Positions 33,042-41,812 of a stretch of DNA of 64,000 bases are shown here, in pieces; positions within the stretch are counted from its first letter, which is position 1; each line of letters starts with the position of its first letter. The translations under genes were made by a program, and so were the position numbers. The stretch is from Paenibacillus sambharensis (GTDB taxonomy: Bacteria > Bacillota > Bacilli > Paenibacillales > Paenibacillaceae), in contig NZ_QKRB01000043.1 in NCBI RefSeq assembly GCF_003233845.1, positions 124,001-188,000 of the forward strand, written 5' to 3'. Under the pieces are notes generated by a model, which saw only the letters and a program-made list of their open reading frames with translations, made no database searches and was not told the DNA's origin.

Positions 33042-33660
33042 TGGAGCGCTCCTTCTTAACCGCATAATAGAGCAGGAAAGCAAGACCGATGAAGAAGATA
33101 ACAGCAGCGACAAGCAGATTATTAATGAACAGAACGGAACCGATGCCGATGGCGATAATGAACAGCACGCTGATCAGGATAATCGTGCCCCAGCCGAAGC
33201 CGACCCGGTTGAATTCGAAGGAAAAACCGAGGCCGCGCTTGTAAAGCGTCATTGCTGCGGTATAGCCGATAATTCCTGTCATGGTTTGCAGCAGGTAGCC
33301 TTTCCAAGGGAAAGCGCTAATCTCATCCACGGACAGGAACCCGAAGGACAGCAGCATAACTCCCGTCTGGACCAGCACTACACTCAGGTATCCGGTAAAG
33401 GCGACAACAACAGACCATAATACCGGTATGCGGACGACCGTGACAAGGAACAGAATAAGCAGCAGCAGGATGGCAATCGGTGCATATTCGGTCAGTTCCG
33501 GGCTCTTCCGCATGAAGAAGCTGGTCAGATTAATAAGGATGTTCAAGATAAGCGCCGGCCAGAAATACTGTTTGAATTTCAAACGGAATAAGGAAAGCGT
33601 CAATGAGAACAACGCAATGCTCTCGATAACAGAGAACAGCATGAACAGAATAAACGACAT
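33022..33660 (-). CDS. Polytopic membrane protein, possible kinase-less AgrC-like sensor
   Basis: About 212 residues with six or seven hydrophobic segments and a very short charged C-terminus (YYAVKKERSNGDFGL). Segment number and size match the sensor half of AgrC-type kinases, but no dimerisation or GHKL ATPase domain follows. First gene of the agr-like run, overlapping agrB. It could bind the peptide and control the LytTR protein directly, as in membrane-inhibitor/LytTR pairs of streptococci, or be an exporter; this is inference. ATG 33660 chosen over GTG 33681. Confidence 0.65.
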   Translation of the reverse strand: MSFILFMLFSVIESIALFSLTLSLFRLKFKQYFWPALILNILINLTSFFMRKSPELTEYAPIAILLLLILFLVTVVRIPVLWSVVVAFTGYLSVVLVQTGVMLLSFGFLSVDEISAFPWKGYLLQTMTGIIGYTAAMTLYKRGLGFSFEFNRVGFGWGTIILISVLFIIAIGIGSVLFINNLLVAAVIFFIGLAFLLYYAVKKERSNGDFGL

Positions 33661-33802
33661 GAATGACCCACTCGCCCTCACTAGTATATTTCATCTCTTG
33701 GATGTCGGTATTTTTCTCTCTCTATAATGATGTCGATCTACTAATTTATTCTGCAGCAGAGAGCAATGTATTTTTACAAAAACACTACATGCCGTTAGGT
33801 GT

Positions 33803-33830
33803 ATTTTATCATACTGCTCTGGTGTGTAAA
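33803..33830 (-). promoter_or_regulatory. Possible promoter of the agr-like operon
   Basis: Minus strand TTTACA (33830-33825), 16 bases, TAAAAT (33808-33803). The leader to the first start codon is about 135 bases. The sequence CCGTTAGG (33792-33799) resembles half of a LytTR direct repeat, but I did not find a convincing second copy at the usual spacing. Confidence 0.35.
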
Positions 33831-33880
33831 TAAGTAAAAATCAGTTAAACCGCAGGTCAGGCCTGCCATATCCCGGCGCC

Positions 33881-34642
33881 CTAAGCTTTGCCCATAAACA
33901 GCCCGATCTGCTCGATGAGCTCGCACTCCCAAGCATGGCTGTTAAAGTTATGATCACAGCTTTCAATATAATGAACACGCGCACGGTCGCCATACACCTG
34001 CTCCTTGTACATCTGGGATACAGCCGCGGGGACGGTCTTGTCCTCCGTACCATGAATCAAGAGTACATTCTTCTGGAAGCCCTGCGATCTGCCAAAGACG
34101 TCTATAGTCTCCAGGTCAACAGGGAACGCCCTCCCAATAAGGTTGCCGGCCCAATCGAAGGTTTCCGCATTTGACGATGCAAGATATTCCCCGGCGGCCG
34201 CTTTAATCAGCTCCTTCATGATGCCGGCTGGAGCAAGAAGGATGAGGCGTTCAATATCATCCGGACGGTCCCCGGCCAGTACGCTTGCGACAAGCCCGCC
34301 CATGCTGAAACCGATCACACTGATACGGGAGTTATCAATCCGCGGATCAGCTTGTACCTGGTCAAGAATTGCGTTGGCGTCGGCGAGCTCGCCCGAAACC
34401 GTCATTTCCTCGAAATTGCCGTCGCTCTCACCGCTACCGTAAAAATCATAACGGAAGACGGCATAGCCCAGCTTCTCAAGCTCCCTGGAGATCTTCAGGA
34501 AGAAGCGGTGAGAGCCCAGCTTGGTTCCCGTGAAGCCGTGAAACATGATGACGGCAGGGAGCGGTTCATGAGAAGCTGCAGGAATGTGCTCCATTCCCCG
34601 TAGTGTTTTTCCTTCATAGTTAAGGGTTATCGCTTGTTGCAT
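33881..34642 (-). CDS. Alpha/beta hydrolase, feruloyl-esterase-like
   Basis: 253-residue serine hydrolase. HGFTGTKLGSHRFF holds the oxyanion region, FRYDFYGSGESDGNF is typical of cinnamoyl/feruloyl esterase relatives, the nucleophile is in IGFSMGGLVAS, the acid in HGTEDKTVP and the His in CDHNFN. ATG 34642 behind AAGGAGGCT is clearly the start; the frame continues 76 codons upstream with no coding character. A minus-strand TTGAAA...AATAAT promoter is nearby. Substrate unknown; its neighbour is a maltodextrin system. Confidence 0.88.
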   Translation of the reverse strand: MQQAITLNYEGKTLRGMEHIPAASHEPLPAVIMFHGFTGTKLGSHRFFLKISRELEKLGYAVFRYDFYGSGESDGNFEEMTVSGELADANAILDQVQADPRIDNSRISVIGFSMGGLVASVLAGDRPDDIERLILLAPAGIMKELIKAAAGEYLASSNAETFDWAGNLIGRAFPVDLETIDVFGRSQGFQKNVLLIHGTEDKTVPAAVSQMYKEQVYGDRARVHYIESCDHNFNSHAWECELIEQIGLFMGKA

Positions 34643-34732
34643 CTGCTTAAGCAGCCTCCTTATAATAATGCTCTTCGTTATATTATTCCTTATCCGTTGA
34701 GGCTTTTCAACGTTATGGCAGGCTCCCGAGAA

Positions 34733-34745
34733 GACAAACGTTTGC
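34733..34745. promoter_or_regulatory. LacI-type operator, copy 1
   Basis: GACAAACGTTTGC, containing the perfect palindrome CAAACGTTTG with the central CG typical of LacI-family sites. The identical 13-mer recurs at 35099, on the other side of the maltodextrin promoter. Confidence 0.55.
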
Positions 34746-34901
34746 GCTGTATAGTCAAGACAATCGCCTATGCAGCAGACTGTTGAACGATGACTTAAGA
34801 ATAGCAACACAAAAATTGAGTTAACACTAGCAATCATGAGCAATAGGGTGATAATTGAAGCTAACTGCAAATAATTTTAAATAAATGCCTAATTTTAATG
34901 A

Positions 34902-34930
34902 TTGCAAACGCTTTTATAGTTTCGTATGAT
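34902..34930 (+). promoter_or_regulatory. Maltodextrin operon promoter with cre-like overlap
   Basis: TTGCAA (34902-34907), 17 bases, TATGAT (34925-34930). The -35 overlaps GCAAACGCTTTTA, a partial match to cre or to the flanking LacI-type sites, so repression by CcpA or a MalR-type protein is plausible. Confidence 0.6.
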
Positions 34931-34990
34931 GAAAGCAAGCAAGCGACTAACGGATTCACTCGATGAATTTTGACAAATTGAAGGCAATGT

Positions 34991-35048
34991 TACCTGATCA
35001 GGTACAACCTCGGAGCATGAATTATGAATGCCAGGTTGTACTTTTTTT
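34991..35048 (+). terminator. Leader terminator with competing palindrome
   Basis: GTACAACCT (35002-35010) pairs with AGGTTGTAC (35033-35041), followed by seven T residues: a good intrinsic terminator about 70-110 bases after the predicted start. The perfect palindrome TACCTGATCAGGTA (34991-35004) overlaps its left arm, so the two structures compete. This is the layout of an attenuator ahead of the maltodextrin-binding protein gene, or of a short separate RNA. Confidence 0.6.
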
Positions 35049-35098
35049 GGTCTTTAGACCCCTTAATTTGTTTGAAATGGGTGGATATTGCATATCCG

Positions 35099-35111
35099 GA
35101 CAAACGTTTGC
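35099..35111. promoter_or_regulatory. LacI-type operator, copy 2
   Basis: Second GACAAACGTTTGC, 366 bases from copy 1 and about 50 bases ahead of the binding-protein start codon. The pair brackets promoter and leader terminator, as for repression loops. Confidence 0.55.
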
Positions 35112-35161
35112 ATCAGACGGCATGCTTTTTTACGCAAATACTTAAAAAGGGTGGGGACACA

Positions 35162-36481
35162 ATGAAACAAGTAAAGAAGACGACGGTTATGCTGATGGCT
35201 CTAGTGCTTGTATTTACACTGGCTGCTTGCGGTGGCAACAGTACAAATAACGGCGGCAATCAAGGCGCTAATCAGCCTGCGAATCAAGTGCCAAATAATG
35301 GAGGCGCTTCCAGTGAAGAGGCGATAGAAGAAGAGCTGGTACCTGAAGAGGGCGCCAAGCTTATCGTATGGGACAGCGGCGACCAGAAAGCATTCGTTGA
35401 AGAGGCGGCTAAAGCTTTTACAGCGGAGTATGGCGTACCTGTTGAGTTTACCGAGGTGGGTGCGGACAAATCCGTTGAGCGGATGACAACTGACGGCCCG
35501 GCTAAGGTAGGCGCTGACGTATTCGCTGCGGTGCATGACCGTACGGGAAGCGCAGTATCGGCTGGGTTGATTCTGCCGAACGACTGGTTCGAATTAGAGA
35601 CGAAGGAAAGCGCTTATGAGACAGCGATTGAAGCCGTGTCAGTCAATGGCATGCTGTATGGCTATCCTAAATCGGTTGAAACAACCGCTGTATTCTATAA
35701 CAAGGATCTGATTGCCGAAGTTCCTGCAACATGGGACGGCGTTATTGAGTTCGCGAAGGAATTCAATGATCCAAAGAATAACAAATGGTCTTACATGTGG
35801 GAACTGGGCAACGGCTATTGGAGCTACAGCTTCTTCGGAGGCTACGGCGCTTACGTGTTCGGCGACAACGGCACGAATCCGGATGATATCGGGATGAATT
35901 CTCCGGAGGCTGTTGAGGCCGGCAAGTTCTATCAGAGCCTGCGCAGCTCCGTTCTGCCGCTCCAGACATCCGATATTACTGGCGACATTAAGAAATCCCT
36001 CTTCGAATCCGGCAAGCTGGCTATGAATGTCAGTGGTCCTTGGGATACCGGCTCCCTGAAGGAGAAGGTAGCGAACCTTGGCGTTGCTCCATATCCGACA
36101 CTGCCGAACGGTCAGCCTATGAAGCCTTTCTCCGGTGTTAAGGCTTACTATGTCAACGCATTTACGCCATATCCGGATGCAGCGAAATTGTTCGCACACT
36201 TCATCACATCAGCTGAATGGCAGAAGAAGAACTTCGAAATGACAGGCAACCTGCCGGCTGACAAGACGCTGGCTGAAGACGAGGTTATTAAGAACGATCC
36301 AATCGCTTCCGGCTTCCTGAAGCAGTTCGAGAATTCGGTACCGATGCCTTCGATTCCTGAGATGGTTCAATACTGGAATACGATCGACGCGACACTCGCG
36401 GCAATGTGGAATGACGGCATTGATCCGCAGAAGGCGCTCGACGATATGGTGAGCAAGATGAAGCAGAACATGGCTAAGTAA
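35162..36481 (+). CDS. Maltodextrin-binding lipoprotein
   Basis: MalE-like binding protein, about 439 residues. Start ATG 35162 behind AAAGGGTGGGG; the frame further upstream is leader. Lipobox LAACG near residue 21, an Asn/Gly-rich spacer, then KLIVWDSGDQKAFVEEAAKAFTAEYG, GADVFAAVHDRTGSAVSAGLILP and NVSGPWDTGSLKE, close to maltose/cyclodextrin-binding proteins. Cotranscribed with MalF- and MalG-type permeases and an amylase. Confidence 0.9.
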   Translation: MKQVKKTTVMLMALVLVFTLAACGGNSTNNGGNQGANQPANQVPNNGGASSEEAIEEELVPEEGAKLIVWDSGDQKAFVEEAAKAFTAEYGVPVEFTEVGADKSVERMTTDGPAKVGADVFAAVHDRTGSAVSAGLILPNDWFELETKESAYETAIEAVSVNGMLYGYPKSVETTAVFYNKDLIAEVPATWDGVIEFAKEFNDPKNNKWSYMWELGNGYWSYSFFGGYGAYVFGDNGTNPDDIGMNSPEAVEAGKFYQSLRSSVLPLQTSDITGDIKKSLFESGKLAMNVSGPWDTGSLKEKVANLGVAPYPTLPNGQPMKPFSGVKAYYVNAFTPYPDAAKLFAHFITSAEWQKKNFEMTGNLPADKTLAEDEVIKNDPIASGFLKQFENSVPMPSIPEMVQYWNTIDATLAAMWNDGIDPQKALDDMVSKMKQNMAK

Positions 36482-36504
36482 GAAGGATCTTACGATCTGA
36501 CACA

Positions 36505-36530
36505 CTACCCGCCGGTATTCCGGCGGGTAG
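36505..36530 (+). other. Intercistronic hairpin after binding-protein gene
   Basis: Perfect 11-bp arms CTACCCGCCGG and CCGGCGGGTAG with a TATT loop and no T-run. Likely a 3' stabiliser that raises binding-protein over permease levels. Confidence 0.6.
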
Positions 36531-36559
36531 CTTGTCAGCAGGATCAGGCAGAGAAAGGA

Positions 36560-37882
36560 ATGAACAACGTGCGCAAACACGCGAAGACAGCAGCTTGGCT
36601 ATCGGTCCTTACCATGGGGCTTGGGCAAATCTATAACCGTCAGTACGGTAAAGCCCTGCTCTTCTTATTCGTACATGTGGCGGCTCTCACGGCTTTTTTC
36701 ACGAGGCTGTTCTACGATATCGGTGGTCTTATCACCCTTGGAGACAAGGCGACCCATCTGGAGAAGGTCGGCCGCAGATATGTCAATGTGGAAGGCGACC
36801 ACTCGATATTTTTGATGATCTACGGATTGCTGGCCGTCATCATTGGATTAATTTATATCGTCGTCTATATCGTCAATATCCGTGATGCATACCGCAACGG
36901 GCAGATACGCGACAAGGGAGGCATCGCCCCGTCCCTGGCACAAACGATCCGCAATGTACAGAATGAGGGCTTCCCATGGCTGCTGCTGTCGCTTCCGATT
37001 GTTGGGGTTCTGTTCTTCACCATTATGCCGATTGCCTTCATGGTTCTCATGGCATTCACCAACTATTCGGCGCCGGACCACATTCCGCCCAAGAGCCTGG
37101 TGGATTGGGTTGGATTCAAGACCTTCGGCGATCTGTTGTTCCTGAAGGCATGGTCGGGTACCTTCTTCGGGGTTCTGACATGGACCGTAATCTGGGCGGT
37201 GCTCTCTACCGTTACCTGTTACTTCGGCGGCATCTTCGTTGCACTGCTGATCCATCAGAAGGGCATTAAGCTCAAAGGCTTGTGGCGCACGATCTTCATC
37301 ATTCCTTACGCCATTCCCCAGTTTATTTCGCTGCTCATCATGCGGAACCTGCTCAACGACAAGTTTGGCCCGATCAATCAGTACTTCCGTTATTTCGGGC
37401 TGGATGGGCTGCCTTGGCTGAGTGATCCGTTTTGGGCGAAGGTGTCACTGATTGTCGTTAACATGTGGATCGGCATACCGGTCTCCATGATCCTCGTAAT
37501 GGGTATCCTGACGGCGATCCCGAAGGACTTGTATGAGGCAGCGGATGTAGACGGGGCTTCCGGATTTACCAAGTTCAAGAATATTACGATGCCCTATGTC
37601 CTGTTTGCGACGGCACCGCTCCTGATTATGCAGTTTGCCGGCAATATCAATAACTTTAATGTCATCTTCCTCTTGACCAAGGGGGACCCGAAGACATTGG
37701 ATTATAATATGGCTGGTTCAACGGACCTGCTCGTCACCTGGCTCTACAAGCTGACGCTGGATAACAGCCGTTACAATATCGCATCAGCGGTCGGTATTAT
37801 TATATTCCTGATCATTGCATCCCTGTCGATCTGGAGCTACAGCCGGACGAAATCGTTTAAAGAGGAGGATATGATTCAATGA
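36560..37882 (+). CDS. malF: MalF-type maltodextrin permease
   Basis: 440-residue permease with the extended N-terminal region usual for MalF: membrane segments at ~15-45 and ~85-110, a charged loop, then the transport core. EAA loop EAADVDGASGFTKFKNITMP; FAGNINNFNVIFLLTKGDP and AGSTDLLVTWLYKLT are MalF signatures. AAAGGA abuts ATG 36560 but is 9 bases from GTG 36569, which may be the true start. Confidence 0.9.
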   Translation: MNNVRKHAKTAAWLSVLTMGLGQIYNRQYGKALLFLFVHVAALTAFFTRLFYDIGGLITLGDKATHLEKVGRRYVNVEGDHSIFLMIYGLLAVIIGLIYIVVYIVNIRDAYRNGQIRDKGGIAPSLAQTIRNVQNEGFPWLLLSLPIVGVLFFTIMPIAFMVLMAFTNYSAPDHIPPKSLVDWVGFKTFGDLLFLKAWSGTFFGVLTWTVIWAVLSTVTCYFGGIFVALLIHQKGIKLKGLWRTIFIIPYAIPQFISLLIMRNLLNDKFGPINQYFRYFGLDGLPWLSDPFWAKVSLIVVNMWIGIPVSMILVMGILTAIPKDLYEAADVDGASGFTKFKNITMPYVLFATAPLLIMQFAGNINNFNVIFLLTKGDPKTLDYNMAGSTDLLVTWLYKLTLDNSRYNIASAVGIIIFLIIASLSIWSYSRTKSFKEEDMIQ

Positions 37883-38724
37883 AGACGTCAATTTGGAAAC
37901 TCACGCTCAGTTATATCCTGCTGATCTTGATCGCTCTGGCCTGTATCTATCCGGCGGCATTCACGGTCATGTCCTCCTTCAAGGCTGGCAGCTCCCTGTT
38001 CAGTGAAACCTTCATACCGCGCGCGCTGACACTCGATCACTACAAGAATTTGTTCCAGGGGGCTGACCTCAGCAACAAGCAGATTCCGTTCGTACGCTGG
38101 TTCTGGAATACCCTCCAGGTTGCGGTGACGAGTATGATTCTTGGTACCCTTATCCAGCTGATTACAGCCTATGCGATATCCCGGTTCCGCTTCGCAGGCC
38201 GCAAGGCGATCATGTCGACGGTGCTCGTACTCGGCATGTTTCCGGGCTTCATGAGTATGATCGCGATCTATATTCTGCTGCTGCAGATGAATATGCTGGA
38301 CAGCAAATGGGCCCTTGTACTCGTATATTCTGCCGGCGCAGCACTGGGCATGTTCGTTGCCAAGGGGTACTTCGATACGCTGCCGAAGGCGCTTGAAGAA
38401 TCGGCACGCATAGACGGTGCCAGCCACTGGACGGTATTCTGGCGTATTATTCTGCCGCTGTCCAAGCCGATTATAACGTATGTGTCGCTGACAACCTTTA
38501 CGGGTGCATGGGTCGACTTTATCTTCGCCAGACTGATTCTGCGCTCGCGTGAGAACTGGACGCTGGCCGTTGGGCTGTTCGAGCTCGTCGACAACTACCA
38601 GAGTACTGAATTTACGCTGTTCGCAGCAGGCTCTGTCCTTGCAGCCATACCTGTAGCTGTTCTGTTCATGTTCCTGCAGCGGTTCCTTATTGACGGCCTG
38701 ACGGCAGGAGCGACCAAGGGATGA
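37879..38724 (+). CDS. malG: MalG-type maltodextrin permease
   Basis: 281-residue permease overlapping malF by ATGA. FKAGSSLFSETFIPRALTLDHYKNLF and EAA loop EESARIDGASHWTVFWRIILP; ends FLIDGLTAGATKG as MalG proteins do. With malF and the lipoprotein forms a maltodextrin importer energised by a shared ATPase such as MsmX. Confidence 0.92.
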   Translation: MKTSIWKLTLSYILLILIALACIYPAAFTVMSSFKAGSSLFSETFIPRALTLDHYKNLFQGADLSNKQIPFVRWFWNTLQVAVTSMILGTLIQLITAYAISRFRFAGRKAIMSTVLVLGMFPGFMSMIAIYILLLQMNMLDSKWALVLVYSAGAALGMFVAKGYFDTLPKALEESARIDGASHWTVFWRIILPLSKPIITYVSLTTFTGAWVDFIFARLILRSRENWTLAVGLFELVDNYQSTEFTLFAAGSVLAAIPVAVLFMFLQRFLIDGLTAGATKG

Positions 38725-40442
38725 GCCGGATGCATAATGGCCGGATTAGCCGTTCACTAGGGAGGAAAATGACGGCGGCTTGCGTATTCGCAGCCGCCAT
38801 TGTTCTGCTGATGCTGCTCCTTCAGGGCTGCAATAATGCTGTGCCCGGTAAACAGGATACGGGAAAGCAGAAGGAGCAGAAGGAGCAGAAGGAGTCTGTA
38901 CAGCAGGAGAATACAGGTCCGAAGCCTGTTGGCGGCGATGTGCAGAGCTCAGAGGTGTTTTATGAAATCTTCGTCCGTTCGTTCTACGATTCGGACGGGG
39001 ATGGTATCGGTGATCTGCAGGGTGTTATCCAGAAGCTGGATTATCTGAACGACGGCGACCCATCGACGACAGACGATCTGGGTATAAGCGGCATCTGGCT
39101 GATGCCGATCCAGCCTTCTCCGAGCTATCATGGTTATGATGTGACCGATTATTATGAAATTAATCCTGAGTATGGAACACTTGACGACTTCAAGGAGCTG
39201 ACTGCAGAGGCGCATAAGCGCGGTATCAGCATTATTATGGATCTTGTGGTCAATCACACAAGTACAGAGCATCCTTGGTTTCTTGATGCCCTGGCATCCG
39301 AGGAGAGCCCTTACCGGGACTGGTACGTATGGGCGAATGCGGCCGATGAGGACGGCCATGACCTGTCGGAGACCAGCGCGACCGGGGGCAAGGCCTGGCA
39401 TAACCGCGGCGGCAGCCACTATCTTGGCGTCTTCTGGGAAGGAATGCCTGATCTGAACTTCGATCAGCCAGAGGTTCGCCAGGAGATGATCAAGGCAGGC
39501 CGCTTCTGGCTGGAGGCAGGCGCAGACGGCTTCCGCCTGGACGCAGCCAAGCATATTTATGACGACCTGCAGTCTACGGGCGGCAAGCCGGAGATCACGG
39601 ACATGAATGTAGCCTGGTGGCAGGAGTTCCGTGCAGGTCTTGAAGAGGGCGGACACAATCCTTACCTGGTTGGCGAGATCTGGGATAATTCACCTGTTGT
39701 TATCGCGCCTTACCTGAACAAGGCATTTGATTCGGGCTTTAACTTCAGCCTCGGGGAGCAGCTGCTGGCAGCTGCCAAATCCGGCAGCTCATCCAGTGCT
39801 GTCACTACATTGAGCCGTATTCTTGGGTTGTATGCAGACAGCTCAGGAGGCGCCTTCATCGATGCCCCGTTCCTGACCAATCATGACCTGAATCGTGTGA
39901 TGAGCGTGCTGGAGGGCGATGTGAACAAGGCCAAGATGGCTGCCTCCCTGCTGCTGACGATGCCGGGCAGACCATTTATCTACTACGGAGAAGAGATCGG
40001 CATGTCCGGCAGCAAACCGGATGAGCACATCCGTGAGCCAATGGTCTGGTACGAGGACCCATCAGGGGGCGAGGGCCAGCCGACATGGCAGTCCCGGATG
40101 TATAACGAAGGCGGTTCTGTTTCCGTGGAAGCACAGATGAATGACGAAGACTCCCTGTTTGCGCATTATCGTAAGCTGATTCACCTGCGGGCGGCAGATG
40201 CGGTGCTGCGAACCGGGACGATTGATTCGTACTCATCGCCGGACAGCAGGGTCATGACCTATGTTCGCGAGCTGGATGCGGACAAACGGCTGGTGCTGAA
40301 CAACCTGTCCGCGGATGAGATTGTTATCGAGCTTGATCCCGCGGAAGAGTGGGGGGAGCTGGCGTTCAGCTCTGTCGATGGAGCATCCTTGAAGGATGGC
40401 AAGCTGAAGCTGCCTGCGTATAGCACGATGGTCTTGAAATAA
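38721..40442 (+). CDS. GH13 alpha-amylase-family lipoprotein
   Basis: Surface-anchored starch or maltodextrin-degrading enzyme of 573 residues. Lipobox LLLQGC near residue 37, then a repetitive KEQ-rich linker. GH13 regions: DLVVNHTS (I), GFRLDAAKHIY with the nucleophile Asp (II), LVGEIWDN with the acid Glu (III), FLTNHDLNR with the third Asp (IV). Start overlaps malG by ATGA. It makes the oligosaccharides the adjacent transporter imports. Last gene of the operon. Confidence 0.92.
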   Translation: MSRMHNGRISRSLGRKMTAACVFAAAIVLLMLLLQGCNNAVPGKQDTGKQKEQKEQKESVQQENTGPKPVGGDVQSSEVFYEIFVRSFYDSDGDGIGDLQGVIQKLDYLNDGDPSTTDDLGISGIWLMPIQPSPSYHGYDVTDYYEINPEYGTLDDFKELTAEAHKRGISIIMDLVVNHTSTEHPWFLDALASEESPYRDWYVWANAADEDGHDLSETSATGGKAWHNRGGSHYLGVFWEGMPDLNFDQPEVRQEMIKAGRFWLEAGADGFRLDAAKHIYDDLQSTGGKPEITDMNVAWWQEFRAGLEEGGHNPYLVGEIWDNSPVVIAPYLNKAFDSGFNFSLGEQLLAAAKSGSSSSAVTTLSRILGLYADSSGGAFIDAPFLTNHDLNRVMSVLEGDVNKAKMAASLLLTMPGRPFIYYGEEIGMSGSKPDEHIREPMVWYEDPSGGEGQPTWQSRMYNEGGSVSVEAQMNDEDSLFAHYRKLIHLRAADAVLRTGTIDSYSSPDSRVMTYVRELDADKRLVLNNLSADEIVIELDPAEEWGELAFSSVDGASLKDGKLKLPAYSTMVLK

Positions 40443-40457
40443 GGTTGGTATCACCAA

Positions 40458-40487
40458 TTGACTTTCTGACTGGAAGGAATATACTGT
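40458..40487 (+). promoter_or_regulatory. trpS promoter
   Basis: TTGACT (40458-40463), 18 bases, TACTGT (40482-40487), about 30 bases ahead of the T-box structure. Confidence 0.5.
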
Positions 40488-40517
40488 TAGTATTATCCAA
40501 CCATAGACGAAAGCCAT

Positions 40518-40779
40518 GAAGGGAAATAGTAACCTGGTTGATCATTGTTCAAGCGAGCCGGCGGATGGTGCGAGGTCCGGCACAATGATTCTGGCGAATG
40601 GCTCCCTTCGCTTCAGTCTGAACGCTGCTTAAGCAGCAAGTAGGCGCTGACGGCATGTCCCTCCGTTATCTCGGGGACCCGTGTTAGACGTTATGACACG
40701 TATGAGAGCGATCGATGATCGAATTTGGGTGGTATCGCGGAGTTAACACTTCGTTCCTTCGGGGGCGAAGTGTTTTTTT
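40518..40779 (+). promoter_or_regulatory. T-box leader specific for tRNA-Trp
   Basis: Stem I closes with GAAGGGA (40518-40524) and TCCCTTC (40603-40609). The specifier loop on its 3' side reads GAATGG, putting the Trp codon UGG at 40599-40601. The T-box sequence TGGGTGGTATCGCGG lies at 40726-40740. The terminator pairs AACACTTCG and CGAAGTGTT and ends in seven T residues at 40779. Uncharged tRNA-Trp should stabilise the antiterminator and allow trpS expression. Confidence 0.93.
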
Positions 40780-40804
40780 GTTATTCTATAAGGAGGCTGT
40801 GTCT

Positions 40805-41791
40805 ATGACGAGAGTGGTTTCAGGCATTAAACCAAGCGGGGAGTTGAACATTGGCGGGTACGCAGGAGCTTTGCATCAATTTGTTGCCATGCAGGATCAG
40901 TATGAGTGCTTATTCTTTGTGCCCGATCTACATGCGATAACCGTTCCGCAGGACCCTAAAGAACTGTTTAGGCGCTCCAAGGAGATGGCTGCATTGTATA
41001 TCGCTTCCGGTGTTGATCCCAGGAAGGCAACCCTGTTCATTCAGTCCCATGTACCTGCTCATACTGAGCTGGGCTGGCTGATGGAGACAGGGGCGTACTT
41101 CGGCGAGCTGAGCAGAATGACGCAGTTCAAGGAGAAGTCGGATGGGAAAGAGGGCATCAGCGCTGCATTGTTTACCTATCCGGCCTTGATGTCTGCAGAT
41201 ATATTGCTTTATCAGGCAACTCATGTCCCAGTTGGGGATGATCAGAAGCAGCATCTGGAGCTGACGAGAAATTTAGCGGAGCGGTTTAACAAGCGTTACG
41301 GCAAGACATTCACTCTGCCTGATCCGATTATCCAGACGTTAGGCTCACGAGTAATGGGGCTCGATGATCCTGCGAAGAAGATGAGCAAGAGCAATCCGAA
41401 CCAGAGCAGCTATGTGCTGCTGATGGACTCGCCCGATGAGATCCGCAGGAAGTTTGCGAGAGCGGTGACCGATTCTGAGATGAGGGTCAGTTATGATTGG
41501 GACAATAAGCCGGCTGTCAGCAATCTGATCGAGATCTATGCTGTTTTCTCAGGGGAAACCACCAATGTGATCGAGGGACGATATGAAGGCCGAGGGTATG
41601 GGGAATTTAAGAAGGACCTGGCAGAGGTGGTCATCGATAAGCTGATCCCGATTCAGCAAAGGTACAGGGAGATTGTCGATTCGGCAGAACTGATTCACGT
41701 CCTCAGGGACGGGGCCTTGCGCGCCGCAGACGTGGCGAACGAGACGCTGAGGATGGCGAAGAAGGCTATGGGCTTGTTTGTTATTGAATGA
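40805..41791 (+). CDS. trpS: Tryptophanyl-tRNA synthetase
   Basis: Charges tRNA-Trp. Start ATG 40805 behind AAGGAGGCTG; the frame upstream is the T-box terminator. Class I features: SGIKPSGELNIGGYAGAL (the HIGH region has the GxYxG form), DLHAITVPQDP, PVGDDQKQHLELTRNLAERFN and the KMSKS loop at ~195. 328 residues, normal length. Controlled by the upstream T-box. The KPSGE/IGGY form suggests a TrpRS subgroup distinct from the commonest Bacillus enzyme, so a second copy may exist elsewhere. Confidence 0.95.
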   Translation: MTRVVSGIKPSGELNIGGYAGALHQFVAMQDQYECLFFVPDLHAITVPQDPKELFRRSKEMAALYIASGVDPRKATLFIQSHVPAHTELGWLMETGAYFGELSRMTQFKEKSDGKEGISAALFTYPALMSADILLYQATHVPVGDDQKQHLELTRNLAERFNKRYGKTFTLPDPIIQTLGSRVMGLDDPAKKMSKSNPNQSSYVLLMDSPDEIRRKFARAVTDSEMRVSYDWDNKPAVSNLIEIYAVFSGETTNVIEGRYEGRGYGEFKKDLAEVVIDKLIPIQQRYREIVDSAELIHVLRDGALRAADVANETLRMAKKAMGLFVIE

Positions 41792-41812
41792 TAGAAGAAG
41801 GCAGGAGATCTA

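Noticed and set aside
40518-40779. Open frame entering trpS from 40715
   Set aside because: It lies in the T-box terminator; translation starts at ATG 40805 behind AAGGAGG.
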